Assembly: GCA_003488965.1 (NCBI GenBank)
Contig: DNJW01000291.1
Location: 1 to 5,036, forward strand
From: Lachnospiraceae bacterium
GTDB taxonomy: Bacteria; Bacillota; Clostridia; Lachnospirales; Lachnospiraceae
DNA length: 5,036 nucleotides
Direction of reading: 5' to 3'
Made by a program: the position numbers and the translations under genes. Positions 1 through 5,036 of this stretch are shown here, one piece after another. Below the pieces are notes generated by a model, which saw only the letters and a list, made by a program, of their open reading frames with translations, made no database searches and was not told the DNA's origin. How positions within the stretch are numbered: the stretch's first letter is position 1; every line of letters begins with the position of its first letter.

Positions 1-6
1 ATGTAC

Positions 7-12
7 CCTCCT
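7..12 (-). promoter_or_regulatory. Ribosome binding site of a leftward gene starting at the left edge
   Basis: Read on the minus strand, AGGAGG lies 6 nt from the window edge, so a start codon would fall at or just beyond position 1. An alternative is an in-window start. The minus strand is open from an ATG at 36-34, reading MEVAILNHRRVH to the edge, but that ATG has no Shine-Dalgarno. In the same frame, a TTG at 21-19 sits 7 nt downstream of GGAGGT (34-29). All three options point to a gene running leftward out of the window, but its product cannot be judged from at most 12 codons. Confidence 0.4.
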
Positions 13-69
13 ATGATTCAAAATGGCTACCTCCATAAAATCAAATTGGTCTGACACTTCGATATCAAA

Positions 70-98
70 ATTATACTTCTATTTTTCACAAATTTCCA
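70..98 (-). promoter_or_regulatory. Candidate sigma-A promoter, leftward
   Basis: The minus strand has a perfect TATAAT -10 box at 75-70, preceded after 17 nt by TGGAAA at 98-93, a four-of-six match to TTGACA. Transcription would start near position 63 and give a leader of roughly 50 nt before the AGGAGG at the left edge, a sensible arrangement for a gene starting just outside the window. AT-rich DNA yields such matches by chance, so the support is mainly the agreement of spacing with the downstream ribosome binding site. Confidence 0.4.
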
Positions 99-124
99 TA
101 AAAAATATACTCTATTTCCATATG

Positions 125-163
125 CAGAGCAGCGAAGCAGCCACTTGGTCCGTTGCTCGCGGG
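125..163. repeat. GC-rich palindromic island, possible dispersed repeat unit
   Basis: Within strongly AT-rich DNA, this short block is GC-rich and contains an 8-bp inverted repeat, GAGCAGCG (127-134) against CGTTGCTC (151-158), with one G-T pair and a 16-nt loop. No T run follows in either direction, so it is not a normal terminator. It does not resemble a tRNA and has no plausible coding role. The abrupt change in composition suggests an inserted small repeat, such as those scattered through intergenic regions of many Clostridia. Only one copy is visible here, so the repeat status is inference. Confidence 0.3.
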
Positions 164-311
164 AATGAAACGTGCTTTTCAATTAATGCTGTATTTAATA
201 ATTACAATCGGCGAATGCTACATAAATAATATTGGAAATTACAGGAGAAGTTTAAGTTTGATGAGAATATCCTTGTATGCATTTATGAAGATTTAAGCAT
301 ACGCATAGATA

Positions 312-335
312 CCCTGCTTTCATAGAAGGGATTTT
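312..335 (+). terminator. Weak hairpin plus short T run in the leader of the C26 gene
   Basis: CCCTGCT (312-318) can pair with AGAAGGG (324-330) except for one G-A mismatch, around a TTCAT loop, and ATTTT follows. This looks like a decayed or weak rho-independent terminator. No plus-strand gene precedes it in the window, so it could end an untranslated transcript, act as an attenuator ahead of the gene at 425, or be a chance structure. Confidence 0.25.
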
Positions 336-424
336 CTGCGCCAAAAACTTATATTATTATCATTTCCCCCATCTATACTGCATACAATTCTTATTATATT
401 ACATCATCCAAAAAGGATAATTCT

Positions 425-1150
425 ATGTCTCAAGCTTGCCGATACTTTCCCAACCTTAAAATTGCCATTGCAGGAAGATCCAAAGACACCTCCAATTATG
501 AGAAAGCTCTGGACGCAATGGGCGTATCTTTCAGCGTGACCATGGACCCAGGGAAACTTTCCGGCTTTGATGCGCTCCTGCTGCCCGGAGGAGGCGACAT
601 CACTCCCGCATTTTTCGGGCAGGAAAACCACGGTTCCCGTAATATCGACACCGAGCTGGACATTACCCAGCTTCAGTCTCTGGATTTTTTTGTAAAACAA
701 AAACGCCCCATTCTGGGCATTTGTAAAGGAATGCAGCTCATCAATGTCTATTTCGGCGGTACGATTATACAGCATATAAAAGAATCCCCAAAGCACGCCT
801 GGGACGGGAGGGATAAAATACATTCCACCTCTCTGCTGCCTGGTTCCTTTCTTAGTAATTTGTATGGAAAATCCATGCTTACCAACAGTGCCCACCATCA
901 GGCCGTCGGCAGGCTTGGAAGGAATCTTCAAGCTGTGCAAACCGCCGATGACGGCATTATAGAAGGAATCGTCCATAACAGTCTTCCTATTTTAGGTGTA
1001 CAATGGCATCCGGAAAGACAGCTTTACAGCCCGGAAAGCGTTCCCCAGTCCTATACGCCCGCTGACGAACCGGCAGACGGCAGGCTCCTTTTCGCCTATT
1101 TTCTATCCCTATCTCCCATGCCGCCTCCCAGCAACTCAAACCATCCATAA
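425..1150 (+). CDS. Gamma-glutamyl-gamma-aminobutyrate hydrolase family protein (peptidase C26, class I glutamine amidotransferase-like)
   Basis: This complete cytoplasmic enzyme of 241 residues is close to the usual family length. Family members hydrolyse gamma-glutamyl amide bonds, as PuuD does with gamma-glutamyl-GABA in putrescine breakdown. Visible motifs are the oxyanion-strand segment LLLPGGGDITP (51-61), the nucleophile elbow GICKGMQ with Cys100, the conserved SAHHQAV segment (155-161), and the catalytic His195 and Glu197 in GVQWHPE. The triad is intact. The last dozen residues are Pro/Ser/Asn-rich and look like a disordered tail. The start is supported by AAAAGGA at 411-417, 7 nt before the ATG. 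No polyamine, GABA or amino-acid gene lies beside it: it stands alone, convergent with the operon to its right. The exact substrate is therefore open; gamma-glutamyl peptides or polyglutamates are also possible. Family assignment is firm, PuuD function is not. Confidence 0.93.
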   Translation: MSQACRYFPNLKIAIAGRSKDTSNYEKALDAMGVSFSVTMDPGKLSGFDALLLPGGGDITPAFFGQENHGSRNIDTELDITQLQSLDFFVKQKRPILGICKGMQLINVYFGGTIIQHIKESPKHAWDGRDKIHSTSLLPGSFLSNLYGKSMLTNSAHHQAVGRLGRNLQAVQTADDGIIEGIVHNSLPILGVQWHPERQLYSPESVPQSYTPADEPADGRLLFAYFLSLSPMPPPSNSNHP

Positions 1151-1207
1151 ACATTTAGAAACTCTTAGGCTGCGTCTTTTGCAGTCTTAGTGTTTCTTAA
1201 TGTTTTT
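1149..1207 (+). terminator. Long imperfect hairpin terminator between convergent genes
   Basis: The arms at 1149-1173 and 1181-1205 form a 25-position stem around a 7-nt loop (1174-1180). In the plus-strand transcript all but three positions pair (one is G-U), and the three exceptions are evenly spread U-U mismatches. Further T-rich sequence follows (TTCTCTTT from 1206). The left arm begins inside the stop codon of the C26 gene, and the right arm covers the stop and last five codons of the convergent hydrolase gene. In the minus direction the G-U pair becomes an A-C mismatch and no T run follows, so the element should end plus-strand transcripts better than minus-strand ones. Confidence 0.7.
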
Positions 1208-2425
1208 CTCTTTACCCGGCCGCTTTCTCTTCCGTTTTCCGCGGCCGGCCTTTTGCCTGCTTTTCTCCAGCTTCTGCCTGTTTTCTTCCAGTCTTGCCTT
1301 CCCCTCTTCCGTCCGCTCCTGCCATTCTCCTTTAATTTCATCCCTGGCGCGTTCCCCGGCCATCTCAAACAGCAGGCCTATGATTTTTTTCATCATACAA
1401 GAAGTCTTCTCGTCCAATTCTTTATAAGCCGTTACCACCGCCGTCATATTTTTCTTCCAGTCAGCAGTAAAGTCAATAAGAGTCGCTGCTTTGGAAGCGG
1501 ACACCACCTCATATAAAGTATCTACAAAGGAACGGATTTCTTCCTCATTCATGGACAAAATCCACGCATTCAGCGTTTCATCCATAAACTTTCTTCCCTT
1601 ATAAATATCTTTCGCCCTTACAAAGCCATCCTCCCTGACCAGCCACGTATAAGGGTCATGCTGCAGAAGTCCGAAAGACTTGCTCTCCACCACCTTATAG
1701 CCCGCCGCATGGGACTCAAGAAGCATCCCTACCAAAGATGAATGGGGAATAATTTTCTCCACTCTTCCGGCAATTTTCTCATAATGCCCCTGCTCCCGTA
1801 TTTCGGGGCGGAAGCCCGGCCCGTCATGACTGTAAATCTTCACAATCCGGTCTTGGATATCTTTTTTGCAGTTCATTGCCGCATATGCGGCAAAATTCCC
1901 GCCTTTGGAATGCCCACCCACATAAAAAGATTTCTCAAAATCCGAAGCCGTTTCATTCAGATACTCCACACTCCTAAGCTGTCCGATAACCGGCTCAGAA
2001 AATGCCAGATTAAAATCCTCTTTCCATCCTACAATCGTTTCATCTGTCCCTCTATATGCCACATAGATTGTTCCGTCCTCCAGAAAAAAGGTAATTGCGG
2101 AGAACTGGGTTTCCTGTTCGGTTTCAATTCTATTTACATAATGACTCATCCGCAAGGTCGAAAAACGCGGACTGTCCAGCATTCCCTGAAACAGCGCCGT
2201 ATTGTTTTTCCTATATCGTTCATCTGCAAACAGCTTGTCCTTGTCCTGGTGTGCATCCAGATATCCCATGGAAACCGGAACCGAATCTTTTCCGGGGGAC
2301 GGCACAATACCGTCAAATTTCAGATAGGCAAACTGGCAAAGTATCAGACTGTCCACCTCATTTAACGGCTTCTCCGAAAATGTATAATCCCCGTATTCCT
2401 TTAGATAATCCAAAATAGTACCCAT
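1187..2425 (-). CDS. DUF2974 (Mbeg1-like) lipase-type serine alpha/beta hydrolase
   Basis: This 412-residue protein has no signal peptide or membrane segment and is probably cytoplasmic. The N-terminal part (about 20-110) is typical of DUF2974. The core follows the class 3 lipase pattern: YRGTDETIVGWKEDFNL (124-140) resembles the strand and oxyanion region, and YVGGHSKGGNFAAYAA (168-183) is the nucleophile elbow with Ser173. YSHDGPGF (198-205) matches the conserved segment after the elbow. His256 in LQHDPYTW is the likely catalytic histidine; the acid residue is uncertain. From about 330 the protein becomes helical and charged, ending in a coiled-coil-like stretch and a strongly basic tail (about 387-412, Lys/Arg-rich), which could bind nucleic acid or acidic phospholipid. 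The substrate is unknown. AAGGCGGTG lies 5 nt before the ATG, 19 nt after the upstream stop, so it is the last gene of the operon. Confidence 0.9.
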   Translation of the reverse strand: MGTILDYLKEYGDYTFSEKPLNEVDSLILCQFAYLKFDGIVPSPGKDSVPVSMGYLDAHQDKDKLFADERYRKNNTALFQGMLDSPRFSTLRMSHYVNRIETEQETQFSAITFFLEDGTIYVAYRGTDETIVGWKEDFNLAFSEPVIGQLRSVEYLNETASDFEKSFYVGGHSKGGNFAAYAAMNCKKDIQDRIVKIYSHDGPGFRPEIREQGHYEKIAGRVEKIIPHSSLVGMLLESHAAGYKVVESKSFGLLQHDPYTWLVREDGFVRAKDIYKGRKFMDETLNAWILSMNEEEIRSFVDTLYEVVSASKAATLIDFTADWKKNMTAVVTAYKELDEKTSCMMKKIIGLLFEMAGERARDEIKGEWQERTEEGKARLEENRQKLEKSRQKAGRGKRKRKRPGKEKNIKKH

Positions 2426-2444
2426 ATCCGCACCGCCTTTCCCA

Positions 2445-3938
2445 TTACTTTTCTCCTGTTGCCTTCTGATACCTTTCGGATGCGGTTTCCGCCCAGGCCG
2501 TCTTCTCTCCGGCCGTCACCTCTCCTGTACCCCTGTCTACCGCATAAAAATTCAAAATTAAAGTGCCTCTGTCAGAGCCGTCCTCTCCGTAATACTCCTT
2601 ATAATATACAAAAAGCTGGCATTTATTATTCCGGGATATCCTGTCATATACTACCGTTCTTCTTGTCCGCAGCCGTTCCCCCTCTTTTGTTTCCTCTTCT
2701 TCCCCAAGTACCGCATAAAAATTTCCTTTCGCATTATAGAGGCATTCATATCTGTCGCCCTCCGGTTCAAAAACTGTCTGATACAGTTTTTCGTAAGCTC
2801 CCTCCGGTGTCAGCAGTCCATCCTGGTCCAGCATAGCCGTCCGTTCTTCTTTTTCTTCCTGCCTCCCGCTTTCCTCATTCTTCTTTTCCGGCTCTTCTTT
2901 CCGGGTCCCCTCCGCCGTTTCCCTTGCCCAGCGGTCATAAGCTTCTTTCAAAGTCTGATAGATATCCTCTTTTTCCTGCTTTTTTCCAAACACATCCCCA
3001 ATTTCCAGCCTTACTGTTTTCTCCCCTTCCTCTCCGCCGCACAGTATAGGTATTACCAGCCCTTTATCCTGAAAAAAGGAATCCTCTAATAGATAGTCTA
3101 TTATCTTGGAAGTCTCTTTTGCGCATTCTTCCATATCTTCTCTTCCGCTGCAGATAATCCCCGGTCTTTTTAATGCACTGTATTCTCCATCCTCCGTTTC
3201 CACAAACCGTTCTATCCCGTTTTTCCGCGCATATTCCTTTCCTCTTGTAATCGCCCGCATTTCCTTACAGTCATCCCTGTAGCCCGGCATCATCCCGGGC
3301 ATGGGCACACCATGAAAGCGGCTGTCTTTCTCCCCCTCTATTTCCAGTTCATATACATAATAAGATGTGCCGTTTTCCCGCTCTTCCATATGGCACTCCA
3401 CAGCCTTAATTTTCTTTTCATACCGCTGCTCCAAGACTGCAACTATCACCGGTTCTTCATAATATTTATATTCTTTTTTGAGCAGCATCCCGTATGCATG
3501 GTAATAACTTCCCTCTATGCTGCTGTCAAGAAACATCCGCGTTGTGCCAAGTATCACATCCCGGCCGATACTTCTTTCCTTTTCGAAAGTGCCAGAGCCC
3601 AGTACCAAGATAATCAAGAATCCCAAAATCATTTCCGCCGTTCCTGCCAAATACAGCATGATACGGCAAAAAGTCCAAAATCCTGAAGCGGACGGTACGC
3701 ATCCTTTCTTTGTCTGCCCCATCCGCTTCTCCCTGTTCGAAAAAAACAAAGCCATCATTCCGGAAAAGGGAAGGATAAAAACAAAAATCACCGTTTCCGC
3801 TATGCGAATCCAAGAACGGTATTCCATACCCTCGCTTTTAAACAGCTTTGCCGACAGAAAATAGACTGCTCCTTGAATACAGCATCCTATAAAAATACAG
3901 AGCCATATCTTTCCCCATTTTCCTTTCTTTCTGTCCAT
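2445..3938 (-). CDS. Uncharacterised membrane protein with three N-terminal transmembrane segments and a large C-terminal extracytoplasmic part
   Basis: I do not recognise a named family in these 497 residues. Three hydrophobic segments are visible at about 12-33, 46-67 and 88-114. Basic residues precede the first (KKGKWGK) and fill the loop between the second and third (NREKRMGQTKK), so by the positive-inside rule the N-terminus is cytoplasmic and residues from about 115 onward are outside. That part has an alpha/beta-looking domain (about 120-335), an acidic/basic low-complexity linker rich in Glu and Lys (about 336-367), and a C-terminal domain (about 370-490) with several aromatic beta-like strands (FYAVLG, LFVYYKEYY, ILNFYAVD). 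No catalytic motif is visible. The ATG lies 4 nt after the stop of the nucleoid-associated gene; the nearest GGAGG (3958-3954) is 15 nt away, which suggests translational coupling. A sensor, anchor or cell-envelope role is possible but unproven. Confidence 0.88.
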   Translation of the reverse strand: MDRKKGKWGKIWLCIFIGCCIQGAVYFLSAKLFKSEGMEYRSWIRIAETVIFVFILPFSGMMALFFSNREKRMGQTKKGCVPSASGFWTFCRIMLYLAGTAEMILGFLIILVLGSGTFEKERSIGRDVILGTTRMFLDSSIEGSYYHAYGMLLKKEYKYYEEPVIVAVLEQRYEKKIKAVECHMEERENGTSYYVYELEIEGEKDSRFHGVPMPGMMPGYRDDCKEMRAITRGKEYARKNGIERFVETEDGEYSALKRPGIICSGREDMEECAKETSKIIDYLLEDSFFQDKGLVIPILCGGEEGEKTVRLEIGDVFGKKQEKEDIYQTLKEAYDRWARETAEGTRKEEPEKKNEESGRQEEKEERTAMLDQDGLLTPEGAYEKLYQTVFEPEGDRYECLYNAKGNFYAVLGEEEETKEGERLRTRRTVVYDRISRNNKCQLFVYYKEYYGEDGSDRGTLILNFYAVDRGTGEVTAGEKTAWAETASERYQKATGEK

Positions 3939-3942
3939 CGCT

Positions 3943-4965
3943 TTAAAACCGTGCCTCCAAATGCCCGATATTTTTAATCAGCACCGATACTGTCCCGTCC
4001 TGATTGGTAATAAATTCCACGCTCCCCGGATTTTTATATTGCTCCATGGGAATCTTAATTTCAATTCCTGTATCCGTAAACAAATGCTGTTTCTGATATT
4101 TTCTCGTTGTTGCTTCGCTCTGGGGAAGAATTTCCTCCTTCACCATATCATATTTTTCCATTTTATCCTGAAATGCTGTCTTTAACTCCGGCTTCTCTTC
4201 AAAAATCCTTTCCGCAATTTCCTCCACCACAAAGCCGCCCTTTTCCTCCAGTTCCTCCTGAATAATGCTTTTTGCCTTCATCTGTGCCTCATACTGGCTG
4301 GATTCATCATATCCTTCTTTCTGCACTGTCTCCACTGCCTTTGTTACAATGACCAGCTTGGATTTATGGGACATACGGCTGGAGCATTTTAAAAACAGAT
4401 AGGAAAAATAATTGGTCTTCTCCCCGTTCACCTCATACTTTTTCTCCACCACCTGGACCGACAAATCATCCAGCCCTATAATTGCCGCTTCGCTCAGTCT
4501 CTGGGACTCCGAAGGCAGGATAGACTTATGCCTGATAATCTCATTGGCATTTCCCCCATCCTCCGATGCCAGCGTCCTATGGGTATACAAGGATTTATAG
4601 TTCATTTTCAGCAGACCGAGATACTCGCCCTCCCCGTATTTAAACCGTACCACAATCAGATCCGCCGGCGGAATATCAATATTGCTGTTCATAATGCTGT
4701 ACAGAAAATCCGCCATGTCCTTGCTCACATCCACAAAAAAATCATCGGAATACTGAGCCAGCATTTTATAAACCTCCGACTCCTCTTTATAAAAATAACA
4801 GTTCTTCCCGTCATCGCCGGAAGAGACCCTGGCAATATGTTCCTTCAGAAAATCCGCAAATTCTGAGCCGAAATCCAATTCTGCATCCGACAGCACCGGC
4901 ATACCGATGGTGGAATCCAGAATATGGACAATCGCCTTCTTAATCCTTATTTCCTCTTTAACCAT
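3943..4965 (-). CDS. Nucleoid-associated protein, NdpA/YejK (37-kDa) family
   Basis: The product has 340 residues from the preferred start, matching the family, whose E. coli member YejK (about 335 residues) is found with the nucleoid. The opening IRIKKAIVHILDSTIGMPVLSD and the following charged segment with a FADFLKEHI helix are the Gram-positive version of the family N-terminus. Later family-like parts include ADLIVVRFKYGEGEYLGLLKMNY, the strand pattern around NYFSYLFLKCSSRMSHKSKL, and the C-terminal beta region ending in DGTVSVLIKNIGHLEARF. The molecular function is poorly known even in E. coli; DNA association is established for the family, not for this protein. A longer frame starts 6 codons upstream at 4983, but GGAGGA (4980-4975) lies inside that extension and is ideally spaced, 9 nt, from the ATG at 4965. 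It is the first gene of the leftward operon visible here. Confidence 0.88.
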   Translation of the reverse strand: MVKEEIRIKKAIVHILDSTIGMPVLSDAELDFGSEFADFLKEHIARVSSGDDGKNCYFYKEESEVYKMLAQYSDDFFVDVSKDMADFLYSIMNSNIDIPPADLIVVRFKYGEGEYLGLLKMNYKSLYTHRTLASEDGGNANEIIRHKSILPSESQRLSEAAIIGLDDLSVQVVEKKYEVNGEKTNYFSYLFLKCSSRMSHKSKLVIVTKAVETVQKEGYDESSQYEAQMKAKSIIQEELEEKGGFVVEEIAERIFEEKPELKTAFQDKMEKYDMVKEEILPQSEATTRKYQKQHLFTDTGIEIKIPMEQYKNPGSVEFITNQDGTVSVLIKNIGHLEARF

Positions 4966-5016
4966 TCTCTTTTGTCCTCCCATTTAACCGTTTCACACTT
5001 CCAACAATCCGTGTGT
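4966..5016 (-). other. Leader of the operon; no convincing promoter seen
   Basis: Only about 50 nt separate the edge terminator from the start at 4965. TTTACA (5019-5014, minus strand) resembles a -35 box but overlaps the terminator T run and has no acceptable -10 at 16-18 nt. TTAAAT (4988-4983) is a weak -10 candidate, but it would place the transcription start inside the ribosome binding site. The operon promoter is thus either weak and unusual, or it lies outside the window with read-through of the hairpin. Confidence 0.35.
4975..4980 (-). promoter_or_regulatory. Shine-Dalgarno that fixes the start of the nucleoid-associated protein gene
   Basis: GGAGGA on the minus strand ends 9 nt before the ATG at 4965. 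The alternative ATG at 4983 immediately precedes this element and has only AAACGGTTAA upstream, which is no ribosome binding site. An annotation starting at 4983 would therefore translate the ribosome binding site itself as Gly-Gly. Confidence 0.8.
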
Positions 5017-5035
5017 AAAAAAGTGGCTCCGCCAC
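5017..5035 (-). terminator. Rho-independent terminator at the right edge, leftward
   Basis: On the minus strand GTGGC and GCCAC form a 5-bp GC-rich stem around GGA, followed directly by six Ts. The stem may be longer, since the window ends 1 nt outside it. It would end a leftward transcript entering from the right, separating that gene from the operon that starts at 4965. If a T run lies just outside the window on the plus side, it would be bidirectional. Confidence 0.6.
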
Positions 5036-5036
5036 C

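Larger units (their letters stand above)
1..424. other. AT-rich intergenic region with no supported complete gene
   Basis: This stretch before the amidotransferase gene is AT-rich and full of stops in all frames. The only open frame of any length, on the plus strand at 23-229, has no ribosome binding site and a composition typical of translated non-coding DNA, so I do not call it. Four things stand out and are listed separately: minus-strand start signals at the left edge, a minus-strand promoter candidate, a GC-rich palindromic island near 125-163, and a weak hairpin with a T run near 312-335. I found no convincing sigma-A promoter for the gene at 425. TATACT at 374-379 and TATATT at 395-400 could serve as -10 boxes, but neither has a good -35 at 16-18 nt. 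Confidence 0.6.

Noticed and set aside
23..229. 68-codon plus-strand open frame in the AT-rich intergenic region
   Set aside because: No ribosome binding site before its ATG, biased composition, and its frame runs through the palindromic GC island. It is best explained as translated non-coding DNA.
404..976. 190-codon minus-strand frame opposite the C26 gene
   Set aside because: It lies fully antisense to a gene with an intact catalytic triad and shows no protein family signal.
425..1150. Assigning the gene symbol puuD and a putrescine pathway
   Set aside because: The family is clear, but no other polyamine or GABA gene is present and the substrate cannot be read from the sequence.
1742..2365. 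207-codon plus-strand frame opposite the DUF2974 gene
   Set aside because: Antisense shadow of a gene with clear hydrolase motifs; its own translation shows no domain and it has no ribosome binding site context.
1187..4983. Calling the leftward operon a known anti-phage defence system
   Set aside because: None of the three proteins carries a recognised defence signature such as a nuclease, NTPase, TIR or reverse transcriptase motif, and no mobile element or defence gene is visible next to it.
4984..5019. TTTACA as the -35 box of an operon promoter
   Set aside because: The hexamers at 17-18 nt (GTGAAA, TGAAAC) do not resemble TATAAT, and the motif is part of the terminator T run.

Overview
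The window looks like a piece of chromosome from a Gram-positive anaerobe of the Clostridia, most likely Lachnospiraceae. This is an inference from moderate GC content, AT-rich intergenic DNA, AGGAGG-type ribosome binding sites, and the combination of a Mbeg1-like/DUF2974 hydrolase with a Gram-positive NdpA-type nucleoid-associated protein. I see no transposase, integrase, CRISPR array, tRNA or rRNA.

Layout. Positions 1-424 hold no convincing complete gene. At the left edge, minus-strand signals (a TATAAT -10 box with a 17-nt-spaced -35, and an AGGAGG) suggest that a leftward gene starts at or just beyond the edge. Around 125-163 there is a GC-rich palindromic island in AT-rich DNA. Around 312-335 there is a weak hairpin followed by a short T run. 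Positions 425-1150 (+) encode a complete class I glutamine amidotransferase-like hydrolase (peptidase C26, gamma-glutamyl-GABA hydrolase/PuuD type). It ends in a 25-position imperfect inverted repeat plus T tract, which also covers the last codons of the convergent gene.

The rest is a compact leftward operon, in transcription order: a nucleoid-associated protein of the NdpA/YejK family (start best placed at 4965), an unrecognised 497-residue protein with three N-terminal membrane segments and a large, probably extracytoplasmic C-terminal part (start 4 nt after the previous stop), and a DUF2974 serine alpha/beta hydrolase with a GHSKGG nucleophile elbow and a coiled, strongly basic tail (19 nt further on). 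A small hairpin with a T run at the right edge probably terminates the gene upstream of this operon.

The C26 enzyme is probably a stand-alone catabolic or detoxifying hydrolase. For the operon, the spacing implies co-expression and perhaps a shared job linking nucleoid, membrane and a lipase-like hydrolase, but nothing in the sequence proves a joint function. This operon is the only candidate for an undescribed system here, and the case rests on gene arrangement alone.
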